A stretch of 64,000 nt of DNA from Mallotus nudiflorus (taxonomy: Eukaryota; Streptophyta; Magnoliopsida; Malpighiales; Euphorbiaceae), in NCBI GenBank assembly GCA_947683625.1, contig CANTUR010000166.1, positions 1 to 64,000 of the forward strand. The letters run 5' to 3'. The notes beneath the pieces are model-generated. The model saw only the letters and a list, made by a program, of their open reading frames with translations, made no database searches and was not told where the DNA came from. A program made the translations under genes and the position numbers. Positions 25,171-37,577 of the stretch are shown piece after piece. Position 1 is the stretch's first letter. Each line of letters begins with the position of its first letter.

Positions 25171-25558
25171 AACTATTGCACAGGTGACTAGAGTGTAAAC
25201 GATTGTACTAAAAATTACTTTACAAAATTTTACCAAGACAAGTAAATTTAATAGCACAATAATTAATAACAACTATGTCCGATAATAGCTATTAAATAGA
25301 CATAAAAGAGAACACCAAAATTTAACAAGATTCGACCAATTATGCCTACATCCTCAGACACTACCAAAATAATATTTCACTAAATGAAGAAATATTTAAA
25401 AAGAGAGAGAGAAAGAATACAATTGCCTAAATATATAGGAGAGGCAATTTGGGATGATCTAACTAAAGGGGGGAAGGAGTTTATTTATAGCCTTAGGACT
25501 CCTCCCACTCCTTTTAAATTTTCAATGTGGGATTGGCAATTTTGCCAAAAAAACAACA
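25171..25558 (-). repeat. 5' LTR of copia-R
   Basis: Upstream LTR of the minus-strand element. On the minus strand it starts TGTTGTTTTTTTGGC and ends near GTGCAATAGTT. Its outer edge abuts receptor-kinase coding sequence at 25559. Confidence 0.82.
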
Positions 25559-26237
25559 CTTTTCTCTTCCAAGGGTAAACTCTCAGGGTTGGGCCAGAAA
25601 ATGCTAGAGATTTTAGGACCATCAAAAAGAAGTTGGAGAACATTATCATTGTCAAAATAGAACTTGCAAAACCCTGTAGATTGGTTTCTTGCACTTGCCA
25701 ACGAAACAAGCTGCGTATCTTTAGTGAACGGTTGCTGGGGAAGTAGAGTATGTATGGGTGATTGAAAGCTTTCCCACAAAATAACATCCTTCACACCATA
25801 CTCATGAAGAACAAGATTTCCATAGTCGTTTAAGTTCAACTGAAAGGAAGAGAGGGAAGTAGTTCTAGTGGCCCAAACAGGGGGTCGGCCTTGACTAGAC
25901 GCATCAGTAAGGACAAGATTACTAGTGTTGAGCAAGGAAAGCTTGGAGCGTTTTTCGTTAACTAGTTCATAACGGTAGCCATCCAAACGACAGTATAGTT
26001 ATTTCTGTTGCATGAAGGTTTGCTAAACCAAACAGCAATGCAATAAGCATTATTGCTAACAAGGTAAAAGCCAGTAGTGAATTTTTCGTTTGGCAAAACC
26101 AGAACATGGTCTAGATTCTCCACAAAAAGAGAAGAGCCTTTGTTTAGAAAGTTTAGAAGTGCTGATGAACAGAGATTAAGTGATATATTAATCAGAAATA
26201 GAAGAAGTAGGTGAAAAAGGGAAGTCATTTTCACCAA
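25559..26237 (-). pseudogene. Receptor-like kinase pseudogene, N-terminal part (signal peptide and B-lectin)
   Basis: First half of the same gene as 18800-20605. It starts MVKMTSLFHLLLLFLINISL, a hydrophobic signal peptide, then the bulb-lectin domain (VLVLPNEKFTTGFY, AIAVWFSKPS-like, YTVVWMA; later SLLNTSNLVLTDA, NLVLHEYG, LWESFQSPIHTLLP, GPKISSIFWPNP). A frameshift with a TAG lies near 25985 between VVWMA and the next block. The frame enters the copia-R LTR just after residue block PLEEK, so the insertion is in an exon, before the conserved YNSSRIA motif found at about 20532 on the other side. The length up to the break (about 226 codons) fits ZmPK1-type receptors. Confidence 0.9.
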
Positions 26238-26324
26238 ACTTAAAGTAGAGCAGTGACTTATGGATATGATATTTTTTTAGTATGGATATGATATTATTAT
26301 TATTTTTTAACAAGTTACATTTTG

Positions 26325-26475
26325 GAGGTGGAGGGATTTGAACCTCACCTCAACAGGGAGTCGACCCTATGGCTGGAACTAAAACAGCTCAAGACGGATA
26401 GCGTTGTCCCTAAGACTTGAACCCATGACTTAAAAAGATTATGAATACCACTCTACCACTTCAACTAAATGGAAG
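26325..26475 (-). repeat. tRNA-like/SINE-like sequence
   Basis: On the minus strand TGGTAGAGTGG (26448-26458) resembles an internal A box and GGTTCAAGTCT (26413-26423) a B box, about 35 bases apart as in tRNA-derived promoters. A second GGTTCAAATCC lies near 26335-26345. No folded complete tRNA is apparent. It could be a SINE relic or another tRNA-related repeat. Confidence 0.35.
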
Positions 26476-26479
26476 GTGG

Positions 26480-27187
26480 TGTATGGATATGATATTAGCA
26501 GCCTAGGAAAGGTTAAGCTTTAATATGCCAGGATACATTTAATAAAAAAACATTTAATATGCCAGAATAATATACCTTCAAATTTATCATATTATATCTT
26601 GTTCATTTTTTAACTACTTATTTTTTTTATTAATATTTATATTAAATTAATGTTAATTAACTAAAAATAAGGCCTTTGATAAAATAAAAGACACTTATCA
26701 TTAAGTTAAATGTAATAAAAAAGTTTTAGTCAAATATCAATTAATATTACTCTAAATTAATGATGCATAATTTTTTTTTTAAACATGAGGTGTTTTGGGA
26801 GAATTCCAATTGTAAGAGGCACCTTTAAATTTATACCACACTTAGATTAATTCATGCTTAACTCGGGACAGACTCCGAAATGTGGCAAAGGTCTATCTCA
26901 AGATTTTTAAAGTAGCTGCGTACTCATGGCTCAAACTTGAGACCCCTGATTAAGCTGGAAAATTCTCTTACCAACTTATTCACACCCTCTTGAATAATGC
27001 ATAAAATATTTTAATCAATTTTTAAAAAAAAAATTAAATTCTATTTTTGCGAATTCAGGTGTTTTTGTTGATTAAGTACATCGTCTAGGAAGAACCAAAA
27101 AGAAATAGAAAGACCCATATAAGTCTTTAAGTTCATTTTTTTTTTCAAAAAGATGTAAATAGAAATTATAAGAACAAGTGATTTAAC

Positions 27188-27262
<75 letters not shown>

Positions 27263-28544
27263 TAAGAACTTGTATATAAATAAAATAAGGCAAGTTGGAA
27301 AATAATAAATGCGTGGTAATTTCTCTATAAGTAATTGTGGGGTGTAGGGCTCAATTCCTCGTGTTGTCAATTTAGAAGGAGAAAATTATTTTATTATATA
27401 TAGTTTATTAAAATTAAAAAAAAAAAGTAAACTTTTTTGCATGTTAACAACAATTTGGCCTAATTTCAACAAGTTATTTGTTAAATATCTCTTGAATTTT
27501 TTACAACACGTCTTTACTTCTTAAAGCCTTGATGAGGTAGAAATTTTTTCACTTTAAGGGTTGGAGAATATAATGTTTAACATCAACTATTCTTTAACTT
27601 TCGAAGCCTTTCAAACACCTTTGTAACATGAAGAATAGTTGAAAAGCGTTGTCAGGAGAGTCGAAAAAACTCATATCATCGATTAGTGTCTTATAATTTC
27701 TATTCTATATATACCATAGATATTAAAAATGTCTCATACAACCTCATGAGAAGCAGATAAAATAAATACATCAAAATAAAAGTAAAAATACACAAATTAG
27801 TTAAAATCATAACAAAGAAATAAAAAAAATAAAAAACGAAGGGAAAGCCCTTTGAAACACAAAATTTTCGTCTCCCTCCATAAGTTTCTCTCTCGGACGA
27901 CTAGGGCTTCAACTGGGAAGAAAAGTTTATAAAATATGGTACAAATTTAGGTTATATAAATCTGTAAATTACATTACAAACTTGTCATAGGTATGATACT
28001 ATTATGCCCACTAATATTGTGATATGGCTAAAAGACGATGATAGTAAAATGAGGAATTGTTGATTATAGAATGATGGATGGATCATGACATAAACGCCTC
28101 GTATGTGCGCTGATGCAATAACATTGGAAACAAAAATTTTACCAATCACTTTGGAAAAAAAATTATATATTATATTTGACCATTAAAATAATATGTACAC
28201 ACGAAGGTGGAACTTGAAAGAGATGCCACCTTTGCTTCCTGATATTATGCATCCCACTCCCCGGTCAATTTTATGATTGAATCAACCGTTCATCCAGTGT
28301 GTATATATATATATATAATATTTTCATTTTTAAAAAAAATAAATACTGCTTTTATTTTTCATTTTTCATTTTTTATTTTATGAACTCCAAATCTGTGGAC
28401 TAGATTCGCCCCCGTTTCAAAAATTTTGAATCCAGTTGTTATTACAAGTGAGGGTGTTTAGTCATGAGTTGAACGAGGAAAAGAAATTAAGCGATCAACA
28501 CGATTCTTGAAAGCACATTCACGGACCACCTTTTAATTTAAAAA
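26480..28544. other. AT-rich intergenic DNA with (AT)n microsatellite
   Basis: No gene recognised. It holds a pure AT run at 27191-27260 and a shorter one at 28302-28317. The open frame across the AT run (poly Ile-Tyr) is a repeat artefact. Confidence 0.6.
26770..26995 (-). repeat. Possible second SINE-like relic
   Basis: The minus strand has GTTGGTAAGAG (A-box-like, near 26967-26977) and a GGTCTCAAGTTTGAG block (near 26936-26951) followed by GC-richer sequence unlike its surroundings. Ends and target duplication were not found, so this is tentative. Confidence 0.25.
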
Positions 28545-28614
28545 AAAAAATGAAACTGGAATAGCATTAACTTAAATCATGAATCAGTACATCATAAAGA
28601 AACGAGTGGCAGGA

Positions 28615-28830
28615 TGAAAAATAAAATTTAAAAAAAGAGAGAGAAAATTTAAGAAAAATATTTTTTCATATTATTTAAAAAGGTTACACCTTTTATATAT
28701 ATACACATGAATCCTAATAACAATCTAATTAGGAATATAATAACATCCTAAATAGAATAGAACTTTATTCCTAATTATATACAAATATTTACTTCCTAAT
28801 ATATACAATAAAATATTTACTTCTTCAACA
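28615..28830 (-). repeat. 3' LTR of copia-2
   Basis: 216 bp; on the minus strand it starts TGTTGAAG and ends TTTTTCA. The purine tract next to it is eroded (GAAGGGAAG on the minus strand). Confidence 0.92.
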
Positions 28831-28837
28831 CTTCCCT

Positions 28838-31800
28838 TCAAGTTGGTGAATGTATGTCAATCATTCCCAACTTGCCAAGTGAGTTGTAGAATGTTTTTCT
28901 GGATACAGCCTTTGTGAGGATGTCAGCTAGTTGAGTTTGAGATGAAACATATGGAAGATCAATTGTCCCTTGGTTCAGATGATCTTTTATGAAATGTCTG
29001 TCAACCTCTACATGTTTAGTTCGATCATGTTGAACCAGATTGTTTGCAATTGCTATGGTTGCCTTATTATCATAATGTAACAACATAGGTTTTGGATGTT
29101 TTAATCTCAGATCCTGAACAATTCGCCTTACCCAGAGCAACTCACATACTCCATGAGCCATTCCTCTAAACTCAGCTTCAACACTTGACCTTACTATAAC
29201 TTTTTGTTTCTTGCTTCTCCAGGTGACTAAATTATTTCCAATGAATGTGAAGTACCAGGACGTTAATTTTTGATCAGTCTGATCTCCAGCCCAATCAGCA
29301 TCAATATAGCCGGTAATTTCATAATCCTTATTCCTCCTAAAGAATAACCCTTTACCTGGAGAAGACTTTAGATATCTTAATATTCGATATACTGCATTCA
29401 TATGTTCTTACTCGGAGAATGCATGAACTGACTTACAACACTTACTGCATAAGCTATGTCTGGCCGAGTATGAGATAGGTAAATCAACCTTCCCACCAAC
29501 CTTTGATACTGATCTCTATTAGTTGGAACTTGATCTTCTAGGATTGAAAGTCTATGATTGACTTCAATAGGAGTCTCGGTTGGCTTACAATCAAGCATCC
29601 TTGTCTTTGTCAGTAGATCCATTACGTACTTTCGTTGGTAAAGAGAAATTCCTTGAGCTGATCTTGCAACTCAATTCCTAAAAAATACTTCAAGTTACCC
29701 AAATCCTTAAGTTCAAACGCAGATACTAACAGTCTTTACAAGTTTGTTATTTCACTTGGATAATTTCCAGTGACCACTATATCATTAACATATACAATCA
29801 ACGCAGTGACTTTTCCTAACTTTTGTTTAATGAATATTGTGTGATCAACATCACTTTGCTTATATCTGAGCTTCCTCATGAAGGTTGAGAGTCGTCCAAA
29901 CCATGCTCGAGGCGATTGCTTGAGTCCATACAATGCTCTCTTTAATTTTCATACTCGGTCAGTACATTTAGTTCCGGGTGGTGGATCCATATATACTTCT
30001 TCATCTATGGTTCCATTCAAAAATGCATTCTTTACATCAAATTGTTGAAGCTGCCAGTCCAAGTTGGCAGCTAAGGAGATAAGGACTCGGATGGTGTTCA
30101 TTTTTGCTATTGGGGTAAATGTATCTTCATAGTCGATTCCATACTTTTGAGTGTACCCCTTTGCTATCAACCGAGCTTTATATCGAATTATGCTTCCATC
30201 TGGATTGAGTTTGACAATGAATATCCACCTATACCCCATCATTTTCTTTCCTTCTAGAAGAGGAATAAGATCCCACATTTGGTTCTTCTGTAATGCCTCC
30301 ATTTCATCATTCATAGCTTTCTTCCAATCCGGATCATCTAAGGCTTCCAGCATATTACTCAGAATAGATACAGTGGATAATTGATTTATAGTAAGTGCAT
30401 GTGAGTTAGACAAATGGTTGGTTGATATGAAGTTATTGATAGGGTATTTAGCTTTGGTGTGAAGGTCCAGATCATATTATTTTTTCGGAACCCCTCTATT
30501 GATTCTAGAAGGATAACGAGGCTCATTATTTGAAATTAAAGGAGACAAGTTTACCTTATTATGCACTGCATCCGGAGTTTCTTCAGCTTCTGGTGTGGGT
30601 TGGGAAGATGTACTATCTTGATTACTTGAATTTTCTTTGATGATATTTTTAGGTAAGATGCTCATACTCGAAACATCAGATGTTTGTCCGGGTAAGATGC
30701 TTAGACTCGGAACATCAGATGTATTTCCGAGTAAGATGCTCGTGCTTGAAACATCAGATGTCTGTCCGGGTAAGATGCTCATGCTCAAAACACCAGATGT
30801 TTGTCCGGGTGAGATGCTCGGAATACTCAAAATATTTGGGAGACTCAGATTCAGAACACTCAAAATGCTATCTTCAAGCTCAAAGAGGTTTGGATTTTTC
30901 TCTCCCTGAAGAGAGCACTCAGAATAGGAGAAGAAAGGAGAATTTTCATGAAATCGAACATCCCGAGTGACATACATCTTCTTTGTATTCAGATCATAAC
31001 ACCGATATCCCTTTTGTAAATCCGCATAGCCAACAAAGATACACCGGATAACTCGAGGATCTAATTTTCTGAGTGTCTGATGAACATATACTGAGCATCT
31101 AAAAACTCAGGGTTCGAGATTATTGAAGGGTGGAGATATGACAAGTTCTTGAAGTTTCTGAAGAGGAGTCTAAAAACTGAGTACTCGTGATGGTGTCCGG
31201 TTTATGAGGTACGCAGCGGATTGAACAGCTTCTCCTCAGTATTCTCGAGGACATTCATGTCAAATAGTAATGCTCGGGCAACTTCCAACAACTGTTGGTT
31301 CTTCCGTTCAGCTATACCATTCTGCTGGGGAGTGCCGGCACAAGATGTTTGGTGGCGAATGCCCTTCTTGAGGCAGAAATCATTAAGAATTGAGTTAACA
31401 TACTCCTCACCATTGTCAGACTGCAAGACTCAAATTTTACTCTGGTATTGTATAGCCACCATGTTGTACAGGTTCTGAAACTTGGGGCACACATCTCCTT
31501 TATTAGAAAGTAGAGATACCCAGGTCTTCCGGGTACATTCATCAATAAACGTTATAAAATATCAAGCACCAAATAGAGTAGGAATCCGAGCAGGTCCACA
31601 TACATCAGAATGAATGGTCATAAATGGAATTGAATTTTTATTATAACTTCGTACATAAGAAATTCGGTGGCCTTTTGCCAATTCACAAACATCACACTTG
31701 AGTTCCAAGTCTGTGGTATGCAAAAATAAATTTGGTTTTATTTGTCTAAGATAATGAAAAGAAAGATGACCAAGACGATGATGCCATAAGATTACTTGGT

Positions 31801-33149
31801 CTTTTCTTGAACAACTTCTACCAACCCTATTAACTTGACTTGATTTCTAACTTGAATCATCATGCAACTTAAGATAGTACAACTTTCCACGTTTAACACC
31901 AGTGCCAAGAATCCGGCACGTTGTAATGTTCTGAAATACATAATATTTAGGCCAAAATTTGACAGCGCAATTCAAGGTTTCAATGATTTGGCCAATAGAA
32001 AATAGATTACAAGAAAGAGATGGAACAACAAGAACAATATCTAAATTAAGAGAGTCAGAGTTAGATATTGATCCTTTATGAGTGACTGGTGCTATGCCTC
32101 CATTAGCAGTTAGAATATTTTGTTGGGTTGATGGACGGATAGATGTAAGATGGTGAGTGGAGTTTGTCATATAATCAGTAACACCTGCATCAATAATCCA
32201 TGTATTATTTCGAGTAAGATTTGTCATACTTGTATCACCACTTGGTTCAGTAGAAGTAGCAATTGCAGCCTTGTCGAGCTTCTTACAAGGCTTTCTATTG
32301 AAATCCCACCATTTCGGATATCCCACAATTTCATAGCACCGTTCCTTAGAGTGTCCAACTTCACCATAATGAGTACAGGTGTATGTGATGGACTTAGTCG
32401 GTATTTTGTTCCCTCTAAACTGGGGATGAGTCTGAGCTGCTACAAGTACAAAATGGTCTGGCATGATCTTTGGCTCTTCCATCGTATGTCGCTGGTTATG
32501 ATCCCTCCAGACATATGCATAACTAGACTCGAGATCAAGAGGTGGATCCTTCCGGAGTATTTCACTCCGAGCGTTATTAAATTCCGAATCAAGCCCGGCT
32601 AGGAAAATATGTGTTCGAAGCCGGGTAATATGCTTATGGAGTGATCTACTCCATTAACAACCTCCCCTTGTGTACACGTCCGGGATCGATTTCCTGAAAT
32701 ATTCCAATCAGTTCATTATAGTATGCAGGTAATGGCTTACCATTCTGACGTGTTGTGAATGATTTCCTATTCAATTCAAATAACTGGGTTTTGTCAAACC
32801 CATCATAGAAGGTTTTTGAGACAACATCCCATATCTCCTTTGCTGTTGGAAGACAAATGAATTTCTGCATTAATCTGGGACTCATTGAGTCAATCAGCCA
32901 ACTTTTGACTAGATTATTATCAAGAAGCCAAGTCTCCAATGCTTTATCTCCTGCTGGTTGCTTTGGCGTAGTGCCATTCAGAAAGCCAGATTTATTTTTG
33001 GCTCCAATTCGCATCTCCATGATCTGTGACCATAGAGTATAGTTTGTATCATCAAGAATAATTCCTATGGGAAAGGGAGAATTATCTTGAAGAGTTTGAA
33101 TAAAGTTGGGCGTTCCATGAGATACGATTGATGTGTTTTCGGTGGTCAT
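28838..33149 (-). pseudogene. gag-pol polyprotein of copia-2, broken
   Basis: Start is the complement of 33147-33149 (MTTENTSIVSHG). Gag 32646-33149 is long and open; zinc knuckle near 32325-32380 reads CTHYGEVGHSKERC, with the second Cys changed to Tyr; protease IIDAGVTDYMT near 32185 has lost the D-S/T-G-A form; integrase core with QSDNGEEYVN at about 31400; RT 29949-30413 (QFDVKNAFLNG), then YVND at about 29795, a D-to-N change in the catalytic pair; RNase H 28838-29401 (DADWAGD, ADILTKA). Between integrase and RT, a 13-residue unit is repeated four times (see 30656-30812). It is better kept than copia-1 but not functional. Confidence 0.9.
30656..30812 (-). repeat. 39-bp minisatellite inside copia-2 pol
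   Basis: Four tandem units of exactly or nearly 39 bp, each coding for a 13-residue unit of the form SILPGQTSDVSSM. The matching spacer in copia-1 (about 13580-13660) holds only one to two degenerate units. The repeat keeps the frame. Confidence 0.88.
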
Positions 33150-33245
33150 GATTTTGAAGATTTCAAAGGATTCAAAAAAAGAAGAAAATATGATTAGCAA
33201 GAATTCAATAAAAAATTCGATTTCAATGGATATGCTCTGATACCA

Positions 33246-33463
33246 TGAAAAATAAAATTCAGAGAAAAAGAGAGAAATTTTAAGGGAAATATTTTTTCAT
33301 ATTATTCAAAGAAGGATTACACCTCTTATATATACACACAGGAATTCTAATCACAACCTAATTATGAATAGAATAACTTTCTAAATAGAATAGAATTTTA
33401 TTCCTAATTGTATACAAATATTTACTTTCTAATATATACAATAAAATATTTACTTCCTCGACA
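33246..33463 (-). repeat. 5' LTR of copia-2
   Basis: 218 bp. The primer-binding site TGGTATCAGAGC (minus strand, complement of 33234-33245) lies against its inner end. Confidence 0.93.
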
Positions 33464-33551
33464 TAGAAATCAATCCATGCATAGAAAATGCTACTCTAGC
33501 TATCAAGTGAACAATAACATTCACTGACCTTTTGACAAAAAGCAAAGAGCT

Positions 33552-36500
33552 ATGATGCAGTTGATCATAGTCCGATTCTGCTCAAGATTGATGAGAATAA
33601 TGGCGATAGAAAATTCAAAATTTTTCGATTTTTGGCTGCCTGGTTGACTCATCCCAATTTCAAAACCTTTGTTAAGTAGTCATGGAATTCGAACTTGGGG
33701 ATTAGTCATGTTGTGAATTCTTTAATGGAGAGAGCGCAAGTCTGGAATCGCACTGTTTTTGGGAATATTTTTTATAGAAAAAAGCAAACTTTGGCTAGAC
33801 TAGGAGGTATCCAGCGAACCTTAGAAAATCATACCTCAACCAATCTTCTGAATTTAGAGGAGAACCTTAAGTCTGAATTGGAGCAAATCCTTTCTCAGGA
33901 AGAGTTGTTTTGGTTCCAGAAGTCTCGGCATATTTGGCTAAATCATGGAGATCGAAATACGGCGTTCTATCATAAAACCACCATTCAAAGATACCGGAGA
34001 ATCTCGATTGATGCTCTAAGAGATATGGATGGCATTTGGACAGGAAATAAAATGACTACAGAATATGGCAGTTAATTACTTCAAGCAGCTGTATACTGCC
34101 AATGGGACTCCTAATTTATATCCTCTCAAAAACATGTTTCCAAGCTTTTCCAATGATCAGTCAGTGCTTTTGGGGAGGGAGTTATCTGATAAGGAGATTA
34201 AGATTGCTCCTTTTCAAATGGGACCTCTGAAAGCTTTGGGGCCTGACGATGTTCATGCTATCTTCTATCAGTCCCAATGGGATACTGTAGGAAAATCTAT
34301 TTGTGATTTTGTCAAAGGTGTTTTCATGGGCTCGTCCATTCCCCAGGACTTGAATCGTACGTTAATTATTCTTATCCCTAAGGTGGAAAAGCCTGAAATA
34401 TTAACCAATTTCGTCCCATTAGTCTTTGTAATGTGCTGCTCAAGCTCCTGTCCAAAGTAATTTTTGTTCCTGGATGGCACATCACAAATAATATCGTCAT
34501 TGCTCAAGAGATCATTCATTTCATGAGATGGAAAAAGGGGAAGAAGGGTTTGATGGCCATCAAGATTGACTTAGAGAGGGCTTATGACAAACTTAACTGG
34601 AGTTTTCTTAGTGATACTTTCCAAGACCTTGACATCCCTCATTACCTTGCCCAGGTTGTCATGGATTGCATGACATCATCTTCAATGCAGCTGTTATGGA
34701 ATGGTGGTGTTACTGAGACATTCAATCCTAGCCAAGGTATTCGACAAGGGGACCCTTTATCCCCTCATCTCTTTGTGTTATGCTTGGAGAGATTAGTACA
34801 CACCATTCAGTATGTTATTCATATGGGCAAATGGAAGCCCATTTATGTAAGTAGACAAGCTCCCCCAATTTCCCACTTATTTTTGGCTGATGGCATCTTC
34901 CTATTTGCTGAGGCAACCCTGGAACAAGCTAATATTATTAATTCAATTTTAACGCTTTTTTGTGAGTGTTCCGGGCAAAAAGTTAGCAGCACTAAAACTC
35001 AAATATTTTTCTCCAAGAATGTCATCAAAGATGCCCAACAGATGATTGGAGAGACTCTAGGCTTTAAAGTTGTTGAAGATTTGGGGTGCTATTTGTGAAT
35101 GCCACTGTTACATAAGAGAGTCTCTAAATAGACTTATAATTTTCTCTTTGACAAAGTTTTTCACAAGCTATTGGGTTGGAATGCTTCTTCCTTATCTATG
35201 GCAGGGCGAGCCACACGTGCCAAATCTATGGTTGCTACGATTATGATGTATGCTATGCAATATGCAAGTTTGCCTATTTCAATTCACCAGAAAATTGAAC
35301 ATCGATGTCACTTCTTCTTGTGGGGATCCACCTAGGAAAACAGGAAAATTAGCTTGGTTAATTGGAGTACTGTGTGTAATCCTTATGAGCGAGGAGGCCT
35401 TGGGTTTAAAGTTCTAAGCCAAATGAATAATGCTTTCATTATGAAACTCAATTGGCAATTTTTGACTAATAGCGATAGCCTTTGGGTTCAGGTTCTAAAA
35501 GCCAAGTATGAGATGTTATTCCTCAGTCTCTTAACACTACTAATGGGTCAAATATTTGGAGAGGGGAAGATATGATCTGTTACAACTCAAAATGTGTAGT
35601 GGATCGTTCATAATGGTCATACTGTTAAATTCTGGAAAGATAACTAGGTGGATGGGATTGGCCCTCTCATTTCTAACACCATTCATCAGGTACCCATTGT
35701 GTGTCTTAACTTTCCTATTTGCATGTATGTTACGCCGACTGGAGATTGGGACTTGCAGAAATTTGGTGAATATCTACCGCCTCATATAATCCTCCACATT
35801 TCTGCTATTAGGTCTCCAATGGATGATAGTGGTACGGACTCAATTTCTGGCCTCACTCTCCATTAGGACAATTTTCGGTGAAGACTGCACATAGCTTGTT
35901 AATGAACGAGAATTGGGTTGTACAATATAATCTTTGGAAATTAATCTGGCAATGGCAAAGTTCGGAGAGGATACGAACTTTCCTTTGGTTAGTTTTTAAA
36001 GGAAGGTTATTAACCAATGATGAGAGATTTCGAAGACACATTGGCAATGATACGGCTTGCAGCAGATGCAGATATCACACTGAAAATACTCTTCATATCC
36101 TAAGGGATTGTTGGGTTTCTCGGCAGGTCTAGTTTTGCCTTCTGCCAGATGCCTATGATGAGGACTTTTTTCTTCTTGAGTCAAAACCGTGGTTCTTGAT
36201 TAATCTTGCAAACAAAAACAAGATTGATCCATGGCAGTGCATTTTTGGTGTTACTTGCTGGAAATTATGGCAGATTCAGAATGAGGAGATTATTAATGAT
36301 ATTCGAAGTAGAGTTACGGAGATTGACATGGCTCGGAAAGTCATAAAGTTTTTTAACTATAATGAAGGGAATAGACTGGAAGCTATGGTGGGTTGGAGTC
36401 CTCCTCTGGAGGAATGGCTTAAGCTAAATGCCGATGGGGCGGTTTTAAGAAATATTTGTAATGCCCGAGCTGGTGGATTGATTCAGAATGCTAATGACTA

Positions 36501-36936
36501 TTGGGTGTCGAGATTCATCATGAATATTGGTAATCACACAATGTTACGAGCTGACTTGTGAGGAATGTTTCAGGGCATTTCTTTAGCTTGGAAGCTTTGA
36601 GTTCACAAGCTTATAGTTGAATGCGACAACAAAATTTCAGTTCAGATGGTCCGAGGAGAAGCTCATGTTCATCTTGCTATCACCTCACTGATAAATGCAA
36701 CCTGTCAGCTCTTGGCCAAAAACTAGGAAGTGAATGTGATTCATGTGTATAAAGAGGCTAATAGAGCAGCAGATTGGTTGGCCTCCTTTGCTAATCAGTA
36801 TCCATTGGGCATCCACGTTATTGAACAAGCTCTAGATGGCATCAAAGATCTGCATCAAGACCATATAGGAGTAGCTCTGCCTCGTATGATTATGTTTAAT
36901 TGAGGCTTTTGTCTCCCTTTCTTTATATAAAAAAAA
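33552..36936 (+). pseudogene. LINE-1 (L1-type ORF2: RT, zf-RVT, RNase H), 5'-truncated and broken
   Basis: Reading starts at the end of the endonuclease domain (DHSPILLKIDE, near 33567) and runs through the RT: HIWLNHGDRNTAFYHK (33934), palm motif KIDLERAYDKLNW (34560), QGIRQGDPLSPHLF (34735), then FLADGIFLFAEA at about 34879 where the family has F-A-D-D, so a catalytic Asp is lost. zf-RVT-like part near 35900-36120 (ERIRTFLWL, C..C...TLHILRDC) and RNase H LKLNADGAV at 36419. Stops at 34074, 35096, 36559, 36597 and others. It ends with TGA 36901, a very short 3' UTR and an A run (36929-36936). It sits in LINE-2 RNase H in the opposite direction. Confidence 0.88.
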
Positions 36937-37577
36937 CTTCCAACCTAACTGGAGAAAAGATAGTGGACTTCGAATTAACGGCTTGAACTAACAGCAAACA
37001 GTTAGACTCAATAATAACCGGAAAAACAGAATTCTGCAGAAGCTATCTCAAAGAAGCTTTCAGCCCAACTAATTCAGTAAGCAAGGGATCATACAAACCC
37101 TGCATGCTATCATGAAACGCCATTTAAAAACTCCCAGCAGAATCCTGAACCACACAACCCACCCCAATATGTGGCACATCCAATGCCATACTAGCATCCA
37201 CGTTATATTTAAACACCCTTGATGGAGGACGTTCCCATTTAGACTGATAAACATTTTTAGACACCTGCAAAGCTGAATTCTTTTTAGCTAAAATGTCTTG
37301 CCACTGCTCATGAAAAAGTTTGGCTTCCCGCATCAGAAATTTTGCCTTATGAGATTTCTTACTCCAAACTTTGTCATTGCGATTCCTCCACAAAAACGAT
37401 AAGATAGTAGCAATCAAATTCAACTTAAACAATGTGAATCTCTGAATCATAAACATCCACTAACTCTGCAACCCCAAATCCTGACTTGATAAATCACCAT
37501 AATCCGACATAACCCCCAAACTTTTAGCATATTGGCAAGACACTAAACAGTGATAGGTAGACTCCGTATAAAAATGA

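Larger units (their letters stand above)
20606..25558 (-). mobile_element. Ty1/copia retrotransposon copia-R, inserted in the receptor-kinase gene
   Basis: Two LTRs of about 386-388 bp (20606-20991 and 25171-25558) share long blocks, such as AAAGAGAACACCAAAATTTAAC and GACTCCTCCCACTCCTTTTAAA. Between them a minus-strand copia polyprotein runs gag, protease, integrase, RT, RNase H. It resembles the Tork/TNT1-type group (inference from KPDDVEKEWKVINRLACG-type gag and the RT). Host coding sequence stops at the right LTR edge and resumes at the left edge. I could not define a clean target duplication or the primer site; the LTR ends are eroded (A run at 20978-20991). Confidence 0.88.
28615..33463 (-). 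mobile_element. Ty1/copia retrotransposon copia-2, full length, same family as copia-1
   Basis: LTRs at 28615-28830 and 33246-33463 match those of copia-1 reverse-complemented. The flanks CAGGA (28610-28614) and TAGAA (33464-33468) are a 5-bp target duplication with two transition differences; the LINE-2 reading frame is continuous when one copy is used. The polyprotein is broken. Its RT catalytic motif reads YVND in place of YVDD. Confidence 0.94.

Noticed and set aside
26325..26475. Functional tRNA gene
   Set aside because: A and B box-like words are present but no cloverleaf or acceptor stem can be drawn.
27041..27370. 109-codon minus-strand frame with long Ile-Tyr run
   Set aside because: Generated by an (AT)n repeat; flanks have no coding signal.
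30637..30970. Plus-strand frames over the minisatellite
   Set aside because: Antisense shadows of the copia-2 repeat region.
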